Assembly: GCF_009754945.1 (NCBI RefSeq)
Contig: NZ_WPIN01000003.1
Location: forward strand, 62,001-126,000
Length of the DNA: 64,000 nt
From: Spirosoma arboris
GTDB lineage: Bacteria; Bacteroidota; Bacteroidia; Cytophagales; Spirosomataceae
Direction of reading: 5' to 3'
Shown here piece after piece: positions 18,522-29,062 of the stretch. Each line of letters opens with the position of its first letter. Positions within the stretch are counted from its first letter, which is position 1. The position numbers and the translations under genes were made by a program. The notes beneath the pieces were generated by a model. It was not told the DNA's origin and ran no database searches. It saw only the letters and a program-made list of their open reading frames with translations.

Positions 18522-20045
18522 ATGATTCAATTTGGTGCTCCACGTCTGCTTCTCCCTTGTCTGTTCTGGGCGTCTTTCTGTTTTGCTCAGACCTCAAAAC
18601 CGTTGCGTTATCGTACCGAAGTAGGTGCCTACTTTGCCACGTCGGGGCAAACTCCATTCTGGCTACGGGCAAATCAGTACGGTATTGTTCCGCGCGATCA
18701 GGCATTTATGACTGTTCGGCAAGCGCTCCGGGTAGACTATCATGACGCGCCAAAAACTAAACTTGACAGTCTTCGGGCAGCTAATCGACGAATTGACTGG
18801 GGCTGGGGGGCTGAAGCAGTGTTTAATGCTGGCTATGACTATAAATTACTTATTCCGGAAGCTTATGTAAAAGTAAAGTTTGGAAAAAGCCTGGAAGTCT
18901 GGGCCGGGCGACGTCGGGAAATTATTGGGCTAGTCGACACAACGCTCACATCGGGATCGTATGCCTGGTCAGGCAATACATTGCCAATGGCGAAAATTCA
19001 ACTAGCGGTGAATGACTATTTACCTAGAAACAGCCTGTTCGGCTTTAAGGGGTTTTACGCGCATGGCTGGTTTGAAGAAGAGCGATTTGTGAACAATACG
19101 TTACTTCACCAGAAAGCCCTCTACGGTCGATTTGGGAAACCACATTGGCGCCTTAAGCTTTTTGCTGGCATTAACCATGAGGTTATGTGGGGGGGAAGTA
19201 CCGAACACCTGCCAGGATCAGTTATTAAAAATAATCAGTTACCCAATCAGTTTAGCGATTATATCAATGTTGTGTTCCCCGTCACACTGGGTAACCGGAC
19301 TGATATCGATACCAATCGCGTCAGTGCATTCGACAGTAAAAATAGGATTGGTAATCACCTTGGTACAATCGATCTGGCATTTGAGTACACAGCACGCTCG
19401 TTTTCTATTTTTGCGTATCGACAAAATATCTACGAAGATGGCTCCCTGTTTTATCTCATCAATCTTCAGGATGGCTTAAATGGGTTACGGATACGTAACC
19501 GCCGACCCAGAAATCCCAATGGGTTGCAGATTCAGGACATTCTACTGGAATATCTGTATACAGAAAGCCAGGGAGGGAGTTCATTTTTAGAAAACGATCC
19601 ACTTCAGCGGGGCCGCGATAATTATTTTAATCATTCGCAGTATCAGGATGGCTGGTCGCGCTACGGCCTCACGATGGGGACTCCGTTTATTAGCCCATCA
19701 ACGGATAGCCGCAGCAATTTACCCCGGTATGCCTTCACAAATAATAATCGGGTATCAGTAATGCACCTTGGCTTGTCGGGGCAGGTTTTGGATTTTTTTC
19801 GATTTCAATTAAAAGCGTCGTACAGTACGAATCTCGGTACCTATGAAGTACCATTTGATAAACCTGTACGGCAGTTTTCTTCAGTTCTGTCGGTAGCGGC
19901 CCCACTTGCAATCCTCAACGGAGTAACAGCCAATGCTTCTGTAGCTACCGATATTGGCGACTTGTACGATAACAGTGTAGGTTTCTTTATCGGCATTCGA
20001 AAAGAAGGTCAAAGCAAGAAACGGCAACCAGTAGATCCTGATTAG
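18522..20045 (+). CDS. Capsule assembly Wzi family outer-membrane protein
   Basis: 507 residues with a signal peptide (LLLPCLFWASFCFAQ). The mature part starts LRYRTEVGAYFATSGQTPFWLRANQYG, a characteristic opening of Bacteroidota Wzi-family proteins, and continues as an antiparallel beta-barrel pattern (EAYVKVKFGKSLEVWAGRRREI, PMAKIQLAVNDYLP, GFKGFYAHGWFEE). Wzi in Escherichia coli is an 18-strand barrel lectin that attaches capsule to the surface. No capsule cluster is adjacent, so the ligand is unknown. It is convergent with the SanA-like gene, with stops 11 bases apart. Confidence 0.85.
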   Translation: MIQFGAPRLLLPCLFWASFCFAQTSKPLRYRTEVGAYFATSGQTPFWLRANQYGIVPRDQAFMTVRQALRVDYHDAPKTKLDSLRAANRRIDWGWGAEAVFNAGYDYKLLIPEAYVKVKFGKSLEVWAGRRREIIGLVDTTLTSGSYAWSGNTLPMAKIQLAVNDYLPRNSLFGFKGFYAHGWFEEERFVNNTLLHQKALYGRFGKPHWRLKLFAGINHEVMWGGSTEHLPGSVIKNNQLPNQFSDYINVVFPVTLGNRTDIDTNRVSAFDSKNRIGNHLGTIDLAFEYTARSFSIFAYRQNIYEDGSLFYLINLQDGLNGLRIRNRRPRNPNGLQIQDILLEYLYTESQGGSSFLENDPLQRGRDNYFNHSQYQDGWSRYGLTMGTPFISPSTDSRSNLPRYAFTNNNRVSVMHLGLSGQVLDFFRFQLKASYSTNLGTYEVPFDKPVRQFSSVLSVAAPLAILNGVTANASVATDIGDLYDNSVGFFIGIRKEGQSKKRQPVDPD

Positions 20046-20055
20046 ATTTCCATAT

Positions 20056-20757
20056 CTATTTGCGTTTCCGTTGCCAATTACCTTTTTCGGGCTGCGGACG
20101 GAATACGTGCACATCGAGCAGTGCATATGGACGAGCAAGATACTCACGGACAAGGGTTCGTAGCGAATAACCATCAGGTACATCCTGAGCTGCGAATGCA
20201 ATGGCTTCCATCCCTTCGTGATTCCCGATATAAAGCGCGCGGGCGTTGTGAAAATTCTGAGAGATAATCGTAATCTTTTCCTGATTGAACTCGTCCTTGC
20301 AACGTACTACCGAATCGAAGGTTCGATAGCCCGCATAATCGAGCTGCATGACCGACACTGGAATGCCTAGCCTAATCAGCGCCCGCTGCATATCTACGGG
20401 CTCGTTATAGTATTCTGAATCGTTGTTACCGCTTAAAATCAGGTATTTCACTTTACCCTCTTTCCAGAGTCGGGCTGTAGCCTCCATTCGATAGCGAAAG
20501 AAGAGATTTTCTTTACCCGTTCGGACAAATTTACTCGTCCCTAATACTAAGCCAAAATCATTTGCGGGCAACTCATTGATGTCAAAATAAATCTGATCTT
20601 TTGTATTATAAACTACCCACCAGTTACTGATCAGTATAACCATTGCCCCTGCAAACAGGAGTGCAATAATCAATTTAATCACACGCTTGGCTACGCGAAC
20701 GCCAACCGCTTCGCGGTGTGCTTCGTCGTTGTAATCGGTAGCCAAAGTCGTGTTCAT
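20056..20757 (-). CDS. SanA/YdcF/ElyC family membrane protein (DUF218)
   Basis: 233 residues: an N-terminal membrane anchor (IKLIIALLFAGAMVILISNWW) then a DUF218 domain with FGLVLGTSKFVRTGKENLFFRYRMEATARLWKEGK, ILSGNNDSEYYNEPVDM and ITIISQNFHNARALYI. Family members are periplasm-facing and linked to envelope barrier function and vancomycin sensitivity; the reaction is not known. The gene starts 1 base after the VOC gene stop, so the two are co-transcribed. Confidence 0.88.
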   Translation of the reverse strand: MNTTLATDYNDEAHREAVGVRVAKRVIKLIIALLFAGAMVILISNWWVVYNTKDQIYFDINELPANDFGLVLGTSKFVRTGKENLFFRYRMEATARLWKEGKVKYLILSGNNDSEYYNEPVDMQRALIRLGIPVSVMQLDYAGYRTFDSVVRCKDEFNQEKITIISQNFHNARALYIGNHEGMEAIAFAAQDVPDGYSLRTLVREYLARPYALLDVHVFRPQPEKGNWQRKRK

Positions 20758-20758
20758 T

Positions 20759-21124
20759 TTAAAGACTAAAATGCGGATTTTCGATTAATCCAACCACATT
20801 GCCAAACGGGTCACGAACAGTCGCGACCTTAATCCCATCACCCACATCCTGACTATCGGTGTGAGCGGTAGCGCCCAGATCAAGTAAACGCTGCACACTG
20901 GCTTCAATGTCGGAAACGCCCCAGTAGGTTACTGTGCTACCTTCAGCAATCTGTGCAGCAGGATCAAGCCCCAGTTCGTATCCGCCAACGTTAAAGCCAA
21001 CATAGAAAGTCTGATCGAAATACGGCTCAAGCCCTAACGCTTTTGTGTACCATTCTTTGGTTTCGAGAAGGTTCGGAGCAGCATAAATTACCGTTCGCAA
21101 TCCTAAAAAATTCGTATTCGCCAT
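20759..21124 (-). CDS. VOC/glyoxalase superfamily protein
   Basis: 121 residues starting MANTNFLGLRTVIYAAPNLLETKEWYTKALG and ending RDPFGNVVGLIENPHFSL, a single vicinal-oxygen-chelate domain made of two beta-alpha-beta3 modules. The frame extends upstream to 21178, but that part is encoded by a GTTTGTA repeat, so ATG 21124 is used. It may be a dioxygenase, glyoxalase or binding protein; the substrate is not predictable. It is followed by the SanA-like gene. Confidence 0.88.
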   Translation of the reverse strand: MANTNFLGLRTVIYAAPNLLETKEWYTKALGLEPYFDQTFYVGFNVGGYELGLDPAAQIAEGSTVTYWGVSDIEASVQRLLDLGATAHTDSQDVGDGIKVATVRDPFGNVVGLIENPHFSL

Positions 21125-21134
21125 AGAGTCTGAG

Positions 21135-21194
21135 GTTTGTAGTTTGTAGTTTGAGGTTTGTCGCCTAACCGACTCCAACTATCAAACTACAAAC
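21135..21194. repeat. GTTTGTAGTTTG inverted/tandem repeat
   Basis: Perfect arms GTTTGTAGTTTG (21135-21146) and its reverse complement (21183-21194); the left arm is followed by further copies of the GTAGTTTG unit. It lies between the topoisomerase gene stop and the VOC gene start. Confidence 0.75.
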
Positions 21195-21222
21195 TTCTTC
21201 AGCAACCTGGTTCAGCTATAAA

Positions 21223-23937
21223 TTATGAAAACAAACCCAATTGTACTGGTTCTTTTTCGTCACTTTCCGTCGTTCCTATACTAACCGAATCGGCAACAGG
21301 GGCCACTTTTACGGCCTCTTTCACCACTTTCGGTGCTAATAACTTAACCTCTTTAACTTTGGCGAACGGCAATTTATTACCCAATGCTTTCCAACCTCGA
21401 ACATCAATAAATCCATCCGGCTCCAGAATCATTTTTTCCAGTGGTCCCCGGTCTTTTACCTGATGAATAATCTCGATACGCGGATGCCGATCTGCTGTAA
21501 CGGCTAGTGATTTAGATCCTTTCGTATCACCAATAAAGCTGAATTTTTTGTCTAAAGTCGTCGTTTCGACTTTGAATCGTTTTACAAACCAGGCTTTCTG
21601 GTTTGCTTCATAATAAACCGCCGACAACACTGTCTCGGGGTCAAATTTCATGAGTACGGCCACATCATTAGGCTCGTAACGGTTGGTCAGATCAAAACTC
21701 GTCAATTCGTATTGGCCATCTTTATAAACGACCAGAATGCTGTCTTTGGCGTCAAAATTCCCCAGCAACTTACCGCGCTCGTCGCGGTTAAGCCGCCCCA
21801 AGTGTTCGTCGTACCAGATATCTACGCCACCGAGCGTCGACACACCGCCCGTTTTCTGGGTAATTTTCCGAACCGGGTACTTTGTCAGGATATTCCCCTG
21901 CGCCGAGCGGTTTTTAATCCCAACACTGGCAAAATCATAATCAAACTGCTTAATCTTCGCCGAACTCTGAGCCGTCAGGTTAATAGTAATGACTTCCGCT
22001 TCTCCATTATCGTTGGCACTAAAATAAGTTAGTTTCGACTTGGGATTACCCATTGTCAGGTCATACTCACGGTCGCGGGTAACGCCCGTAACCGGAAATC
22101 GCTTAGCCATTGAAATACCTGACTTTCCATCCAGGTAAATCAGGTTATAAATCTTACGCTCATCGTTTTTCTTGAATACGGAAACGTAGAGAATATCCTT
22201 GCCGACAAATACTTTATCCTGAATTTTCGTGACCAGGCATTTGCCATCGCGCCGGAATACAATGATATCGTCGATGTCTGAACAATCGCTGACGTATTCT
22301 TCCTTTTTCAGTCCGTACCCAATAAAACCGCCTTCGCGGTCGACATACAGTTTCTGATTGGCAGCGGCTACCACACTGGCAGCAATGGTGTTGAATCCCC
22401 GAATTTCGGTTTTGCGCTCACGCCCTTTGCCGTACTTCTTTTGCAGGTCTTTATAATAGTTGATGGCGTAGCGGGTAATGTTGGCCAGATTATCCTCTGT
22501 TTCGGCCAATTCCTGCTCTAATCGGCGCATTAACTCCTCCGCTTTGAAGCCATCATATTTGGAAATCCGCTTGATTTTAATCTCCGTCAGGCGAATAAGA
22601 TCATCTTCTGTAATGGCCCGATAAAACTGTTTTTTAAAGGGTTTGAGTGCCTTATCAATCGTTTCGAGTACGGCTTCAAAGGTTTCGCACTCTTCTATTT
22701 TCCGGTAGATGCGGTTCTCGATGAAAATCTTTTCGAGCGAACTATACAGCAACCGTTCCATCAGTTCACTACGTCGAATCTCCAGTTCGCGTTGCAGCAA
22801 CTGCACGGTTTGGTGCGTATTGACCCGCAGGATGTCTGTTACACTAACGAAATGTGGTTTGTCACCAATGATTACGCAGGCATTGGGCGAAATGCTTACT
22901 TCACAATCCGTAAAGGCGTAGAGGGCATCAATCGTCACATCAGGCGACACGCCCGGCTGTAAGTGAACCAGAATCTCAACATCTCTCGCCGTGTTGTCAA
23001 CCACAGCAGCCACGTTCCGACTAGGCGCTTTGATCCGGATTTTACCAACCTCAGCCGCCTTGACAATCGAATCGATCAATTGCGACGTGGTAACGCCAAA
23101 AGGCACATCACGTATAGCGAGGATTTTCTTATCGACTTCTTCAATTTTAGCCCGCACCCGTACCTTACCACCCCGGTGCCCATCGTTGTAATTGCTCACA
23201 TCAATGTGGCCACCGGTCTGAAAATCGGGGAAAAGCGATACGGGTTTATCTTTCAGAATCTGAATGGAAGCCTCTATAAGTTCATTGAAATTATGAGGCA
23301 GAATTTTGGTCGAAAGACCAACAGCGATCCCCTCTACGCCCTGCGCCAGCAGGAGTGGGAATTTTACGGGCAGTGTAACCGGCTCTCGTTTGCGGCCGTC
23401 GTACGACAATTGCCACTCGGTGGTTTTGTCGTTGTAAATGGCATCCTGTGCAAACTTCGAGAGACGTACTTCAATATAGCGCGGGGCAGCGGCTCCATCG
23501 CCGGTACGCACATCGCCCCAGCTACCCTGGGTATCGAAGAGGAGTTCTTTCTGGCCAATGTTAACGAGTGCTTCCCCAATAGAGGCATCGCCATGCGGGT
23601 GAAACTGCATCGTTTGGCCAATCACATTGGCCACTTTGTTAAAGCGACCATCGTCCATCTCTTTCAGGGCATGCAGAATCCGGCGTTGAACCGGTTTCAG
23701 GCCATCTTCGACGGCAGGCACAGCCCGTTCAAGAATAACGTAGGATGCGTAATCGAGAAAGTAGTTTTCGTACAACCCTGACACGACAGTCTGATCATGC
23801 AGGACTTCATTAATAGGTTCAGTGGGTAATTGATCCGATCCAAGGGCGTCGGTCAGCTCAGTTTCATCGGTCGATGAAAATCCTTCAGGTTGCTGGTTGT
23901 CGTCCTCTATCGGCTGTTCATTTTCTTCGTTTGTCAT
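21223..23937 (-). CDS. parC: DNA topoisomerase IV subunit A / GyrA-family protein
   Basis: 904 residues. The breakage-reunion domain shows SYVILERAVPAVEDGLKPVQRRILHAL (QRR at 84-86), PHGDASIGEALV and the catalytic tyrosine in GAAAPRYIEVRLS (Tyr154). A long coiled segment (RRLEQELAETEDNLANITRYAI) precedes a divergent C-terminal beta-propeller, and the tail ends PVQLGLFS. The lack of a recognisable GyrA box and the N-terminal acidic extension fit the ParC type found in Bacteroidota better than GyrA. The gene for the B subunit is not in the window. A TATATTTA string upstream may be its promoter. Confidence 0.88.
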   Translation of the reverse strand: MTNEENEQPIEDDNQQPEGFSSTDETELTDALGSDQLPTEPINEVLHDQTVVSGLYENYFLDYASYVILERAVPAVEDGLKPVQRRILHALKEMDDGRFNKVANVIGQTMQFHPHGDASIGEALVNIGQKELLFDTQGSWGDVRTGDGAAAPRYIEVRLSKFAQDAIYNDKTTEWQLSYDGRKREPVTLPVKFPLLLAQGVEGIAVGLSTKILPHNFNELIEASIQILKDKPVSLFPDFQTGGHIDVSNYNDGHRGGKVRVRAKIEEVDKKILAIRDVPFGVTTSQLIDSIVKAAEVGKIRIKAPSRNVAAVVDNTARDVEILVHLQPGVSPDVTIDALYAFTDCEVSISPNACVIIGDKPHFVSVTDILRVNTHQTVQLLQRELEIRRSELMERLLYSSLEKIFIENRIYRKIEECETFEAVLETIDKALKPFKKQFYRAITEDDLIRLTEIKIKRISKYDGFKAEELMRRLEQELAETEDNLANITRYAINYYKDLQKKYGKGRERKTEIRGFNTIAASVVAAANQKLYVDREGGFIGYGLKKEEYVSDCSDIDDIIVFRRDGKCLVTKIQDKVFVGKDILYVSVFKKNDERKIYNLIYLDGKSGISMAKRFPVTGVTRDREYDLTMGNPKSKLTYFSANDNGEAEVITINLTAQSSAKIKQFDYDFASVGIKNRSAQGNILTKYPVRKITQKTGGVSTLGGVDIWYDEHLGRLNRDERGKLLGNFDAKDSILVVYKDGQYELTSFDLTNRYEPNDVAVLMKFDPETVLSAVYYEANQKAWFVKRFKVETTTLDKKFSFIGDTKGSKSLAVTADRHPRIEIIHQVKDRGPLEKMILEPDGFIDVRGWKALGNKLPFAKVKEVKLLAPKVVKEAVKVAPVADSVSIGTTESDEKEPVQLGLFS

Positions 23938-24091
23938 TGACTTGCTTCAGGAACTGTTCCAGTGGATTAGTACGCAGATAAATCGAGCGATTGGTGTCGC
24001 GTTCGACTCCTTAAATATACAAAAAAAAGTTGAAAAACGGGCTTATTTGCCATTAAAAGGCTACTCCCAGAAAATAAGTTTAATTTATTCG

Positions 24092-25024
24092 TCAATACCC
24101 TCGTCCTAGTTCAACCTCGTTCTCCACAGGTTGTCCTGCCTGAAAAAGGACCAGATTTCGCAAAAACTGAGCGACCTTTCCAGCATCTTCGTCAGGCTGT
24201 CCTCCCCCAGTGTGCTGGGTAAGTAACACATTGGACAATGTCCAGAGCGGGTTGTCTGTTGGCAGCGGCTCGGTAGCGGTTACGTCCAGCACAGCACCGC
24301 CCAGCTGGCCCGACTGCAACGCCTTGATCAGCGCTGGCTCGTCGGTGGTGCTGCCGCGGCCAACGTTTGCGTATAGACTACCGGGTTGCATGGCCTCAAT
24401 CAGTTCGGCAGAGTAAAAACCGGTCGCTGTTCCGGGCAGGCAATTCACTACAATATCGATTCTGGGCAAAATCGCTTTGAGTTCTTCGGCCGAATGCAAA
24501 TCGGCGTGTGGATCGGTGCGGGCCAGCATATATAGTTCGCAACTGAATCCCGATAACATCTGGCGCACTGACTGCCCAATAGTTCCTGTACCCAGAATGA
24601 CGACTCGCTTCTTCCACAACAAATTCGTGCGGGCGCGAATAGGCGCACCCACCCACTCGGAACGGCTTTGCAGTACGGCCAATTCTGGTATAGCCCGATA
24701 AAGCGCCAGAATGCCCGCCACCATCGTTTCGGCACAAGGCAAAGCAAAGTAATCGCCCATATTGGCGATTGTGGCGTTAAGCTGAACCGATTTATACCCA
24801 TCAAAACCTGCCGAATCCAACTGCCAGAATTTTAGATTGGGCAGCGATTCTGCAAACCAGGAAGCGGGTGGATTGCCCAGAATGAAGTGGGCCGATCTGA
24901 ATACAGATTGTTGTTCTACCGTAGGTACGTCATCTCGAAATATGACAGAGATGTCGGCAGGAAGTTGCTGTTGGAGTTCAGCTTTAAGCGTGGTATCAAA
25001 CGCGGAGTTGACAAATAGTTGCAT
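24092..25024 (-). CDS. D-2-hydroxyacid dehydrogenase family protein
   Basis: 310 residues from ATG 25024; the frame upstream of it is encoded by a GCGCAAAG repeat and is left out. The NAD-binding motif is VVILGTGTIGQSVRQML, followed by VNCLPGTATGFYS, the LYANVGRGSTTDEPALIKAL arginine motif, AVLDVTATEPLP and LLTQHTGG with the catalytic His. The enzyme would reduce 2-oxo acids to D-2-hydroxy acids or the reverse; the substrate is not known. It is a single gene. Confidence 0.9.
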   Translation of the reverse strand: MQLFVNSAFDTTLKAELQQQLPADISVIFRDDVPTVEQQSVFRSAHFILGNPPASWFAESLPNLKFWQLDSAGFDGYKSVQLNATIANMGDYFALPCAETMVAGILALYRAIPELAVLQSRSEWVGAPIRARTNLLWKKRVVILGTGTIGQSVRQMLSGFSCELYMLARTDPHADLHSAEELKAILPRIDIVVNCLPGTATGFYSAELIEAMQPGSLYANVGRGSTTDEPALIKALQSGQLGGAVLDVTATEPLPTDNPLWTLSNVLLTQHTGGGQPDEDAGKVAQFLRNLVLFQAGQPVENEVELGRGY

Positions 25025-25040
25025 AAAATTAAAACACAAG

Positions 25041-25113
25041 GAGCGCAAAGTATGTCGCAAAGAACGCAAAGAATTTATAGCCTTGCCCCTCTCTGCGTTT
25101 TTACCTTGCGCTC
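25041..25113. repeat. GCGCAAAG-type repeat hairpin
   Basis: Arms GAGCGCAA (25041-25048) and TTGCGCTC (25106-25113), with inner AACGCAAAGA paired to TCTCTGCGTT (one mismatch). The left half is three imperfect copies of a CGCAAAG unit. Confidence 0.65.
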
Positions 25114-25132
25114 ACTACAGTTAAATAAATTC

Positions 25133-26425
25133 TTACTTCACTCCTTTCAACTGACCCAATAGCCAGTTGGTCATTTTTTCGGTTTGTTCGGGATAGGTCC
25201 AGTGGCCTGTGTCCAGCACGACGTCCAGCATTTTAGGTCCGGGGATAACGTTATAGGCTGCATACATGGACGTTGGCGGGCAGGTCTCATCGTTGAAGCC
25301 CCACGAATAATAACCCGGCACATTGACCGTTCGGGCGAAGTTAACTACGTCGTAATAGCCCGTTGTCTTGATTCGGTCAGGTTTGTTGTTGAACGCCAGA
25401 TTATCGCCCGCGAATAGGTGCGGCCATCCCCCGGCACGACCATTGAGGTAACCGGTCACATCGGCAAGGGCCGGATAATAGGCCCCCAGCCATTTGATGC
25501 GTGAATCCAAACCAGCCGTAACGATCGACAGAGCACCACCCTGACTCCCACCCGTAACAGCTAGATTTTGTCCATCATACTGTGGCATACTCACCAGAAA
25601 ATCTACGGCACGCACACAGCCCAGATAAACGCGTTTGTAATAATAGCGATCGCGGTCATCAAGATTAGCCGCCTGATACCCATTGAGTGGTCCTCGGCTG
25701 AGGTTGTCATACACAATGGGGTCCATCGTAACCGGAACCCCATGAATACCAACTTCGAGGGTAATAAACCCTTTCTCTGCTTCAGCAATCATCCCATTAT
25801 ACGGCCGGACACCCGCACCAGGCACGCGAAGAATAGCAGGGTATTTGCCCTCTTTCTTGGGTACGCACAAAATCCCATAGAATCGGGAGTTGTTAATATT
25901 TTGAAGATTGAGTTGATAAACGTTCGTGAGTTCGGTACAGCGGTCCGGCAGAAGCGTCATGCGGGCATCCATCGGAATTTTGGCCAGATCAGCCTTCGCC
26001 TGATCCCAGAACGCCTTAAAATCAGCGGGATTCGCTACGGTTGGCTTGATCGTTTGTGGTTCGAAACCAGCCGTTGTGAGCCCCCGATACTCTTTACCAT
26101 CCAGTTCTACGGTAGCAATACAGCGAAGAAAGCCCCCCGTTTTCATCGTACCTCCCTCTAGTGCCAATGTTCCGTCTTTCAGCGTGACGGTTTCTTTTTT
26201 GGTCGGCTCCATCTTCTCGGGCCCGATTTCATAGCGGAGTTTTGCCCCTTTCAGCAGCACACTACTCTTATAAACCGACACGTTGAATTTGACAGGCTCA
26301 CCGATTTTATAGAGCCAGTCGGCATGGTCGGGGGTGATGATTACTTTAACTAGCCGCTCAACTGGTTGAGCCAGCGCGTTTGTAAACCATAGTAGTAATA
26401 ACCCAGGAAGCAACAGTTTTTTCAT
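25133..26425 (-). CDS. Acetylxylan esterase / cephalosporin-C deacetylase-like hydrolase
   Basis: 430 residues from ATG 26425, with a signal peptide (KKLLLPGLLLLWFTNALAQ). A ~110-residue N-terminal beta domain is followed by an alpha/beta hydrolase of the AXE1 family: RVPGAGVRPYNG, the nucleophile elbow VTGGSQGGAL, GFNDETCPPTSMYAAYN with the acid, and DTGHWTYPEQ with the catalytic His. Family members remove acetyl groups from xylo-oligosaccharides. No xylanase lies beside it. Confidence 0.88.
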   Translation of the reverse strand: MKKLLLPGLLLLWFTNALAQPVERLVKVIITPDHADWLYKIGEPVKFNVSVYKSSVLLKGAKLRYEIGPEKMEPTKKETVTLKDGTLALEGGTMKTGGFLRCIATVELDGKEYRGLTTAGFEPQTIKPTVANPADFKAFWDQAKADLAKIPMDARMTLLPDRCTELTNVYQLNLQNINNSRFYGILCVPKKEGKYPAILRVPGAGVRPYNGMIAEAEKGFITLEVGIHGVPVTMDPIVYDNLSRGPLNGYQAANLDDRDRYYYKRVYLGCVRAVDFLVSMPQYDGQNLAVTGGSQGGALSIVTAGLDSRIKWLGAYYPALADVTGYLNGRAGGWPHLFAGDNLAFNNKPDRIKTTGYYDVVNFARTVNVPGYYSWGFNDETCPPTSMYAAYNVIPGPKMLDVVLDTGHWTYPEQTEKMTNWLLGQLKGVK

Positions 26426-26497
26426 GGAATGTAGCGCAAGTGTTTGTTCTATCATTCACACAAAGCAACGTCGGCGGGAATTATAACCGGGGCTGAC

Positions 26498-27743
<1,246 letters not shown>

Positions 27744-27751
<8 letters not shown>

Positions 27752-28472
27752 CTTCGTCGTCATCAACGTCATTGTCATAAACTCGTTTGGCCTTGCCTCG
27801 GCTTGGCTCTTTTCCCTGGACACAAATAACCAGTTCACCTTTGATCGTTTTTTGGGCAAAATACGCAATAAGTTCGGACAATGGCCCGCGCTTATTTTCT
27901 TCGAATAGTTTGGTGAGTTCGCGGGAAACGCTGGCCTGTCGATCGTGGCCGAACAGGTCAGCAAATTGCTGGAGGGTTTTTAGAAGTCGATGGGGTGATT
28001 CGTAAAAGACCATAGTACGCTCCTCCCCTGCCAGTTCGGCCAGGCGCGTTTGCCGGCCTTTTTTGTGTGGTAAAAACCCTTCGAATGTAAATCGGTCGTT
28101 GGGCAAGCCGGAATTAACCAGCGCTGGCACAAAAGCTGTCGGGCCGGGCAGACACTCAACTGGAATATCGTTTTTAATGCATTCGCGCACGAGCAGAAAG
28201 CCAGGATCTGAAATTCCCGGAGTACCTGCATCCGAAACCAGGGCGAGCGTTTTTCCTTCTTTTAGCTGACCCACCAACCGCTGTACAGTCTGATGCTCAT
28301 TAAAAATATGGTAGCTATGCAGCGGCTTACTGATGCTCAGGTGACGCAGCAACACGCCTGATGTACGCGTATCTTCAGCCAGAATTGCATCAACACTTTG
28401 TAGCGTTTTAATGGCTCGAAGCGTGATGTCGTCAAGATTGCCGATGGGCGTCGGCACAAGAAATAGTTTCAA
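27744..28472 (-). CDS. rsmI: 16S rRNA (cytidine1402-2'-O)-methyltransferase RsmI
   Basis: 242 residues. It shows the tetrapyrrole-methylase fold of RsmI: MKLFLVPTPIGNLDDITLRAIKTLQ, AEDTRTSGVLLRHL, ALVSDAGTPGISDPGFLLV and PLPGPTAF-type CLPGPTAFVPALVNSGLPNDRFTFEGFLPHKKG. It methylates the ribose of C1402 in 16S rRNA. The acidic tail DNDVDDDEDE is an extra feature. Its 3' end overlaps the DUF4105 gene. Confidence 0.97.
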
Positions 28473-28549
28473 GTTCGATTAGTGTTTCAGGTTCCTTCGT
28501 TAAACCGATTCTCCGGCATGGCTCAAAGTTCGGCAACCAACCTGGAACA

Positions 28550-28780
28550 TTAAACAATTTTATCAATTGCCGCTGCCAGTTTACGATCTTTATCGGTTAT
28601 GGTATCGCCAGCGTCGTGGGTCGAGAGCTTGATTGTGACCTGATTATAGACATTCGACCACCAGGGATGGTGGTTCATTTTTTCAGCAATAAGGGCCACG
28701 CGAGTCATAAACGCAAAGGCTTCACTAAAATCAGCGAACTGAAAATCGCGGGTGAGTTGGTTATCTTGTTCCTGCCACAT
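28550..28780 (-). CDS. 4a-hydroxytetrahydrobiopterin dehydratase (PCD/DCoH)
   Basis: 76 residues, a little short for the family. The signature [34 protein letters not shown] contains the two active-site His and the WWxNVY strand; the N-terminus has [21 protein letters not shown]. It would dehydrate pterin-4a-carbinolamine when phenylalanine hydroxylase recycles its cofactor. No phenylalanine hydroxylase gene is in the window. It lies upstream of rsmI with a 77-base gap. Confidence 0.93.
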   Translation of the reverse strand: MWQEQDNQLTRDFQFADFSEAFAFMTRVALIAEKMNHHPWWSNVYNQVTIKLSTHDAGDTITDKDRKLAAAIDKIV

Positions 28781-29062
28781 AAACTAGTTAATAATTGATT
28801 GTTAATGGTCAACCGTGAGTGGGGCTCTTCTGTTCAGCGCCAATTGGATATTGCTGGATAGCCTCATACGTGTATGCCTGTCCGTTAGCTTTATAAAGCT
28901 ATTTCATTATAGTATAGACTAAATTTTTACCTACTCAACAACTAGTAACTTATTGATTTTCATGCTATATATAGTTAATTGATTTAATTTTTCTCCAACT
29001 TAAAGTGACCAAAAGTTAATTTATTCGTCAACATATAAACTTGTTATTACTCACCGTTCCTA

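Noticed and set aside
22963..23781. 272-residue plus-strand frame opposite the topoisomerase gene
   Set aside because: It lies fully inside the conserved catalytic region of the topoisomerase subunit on the other strand and has no motif of its own.
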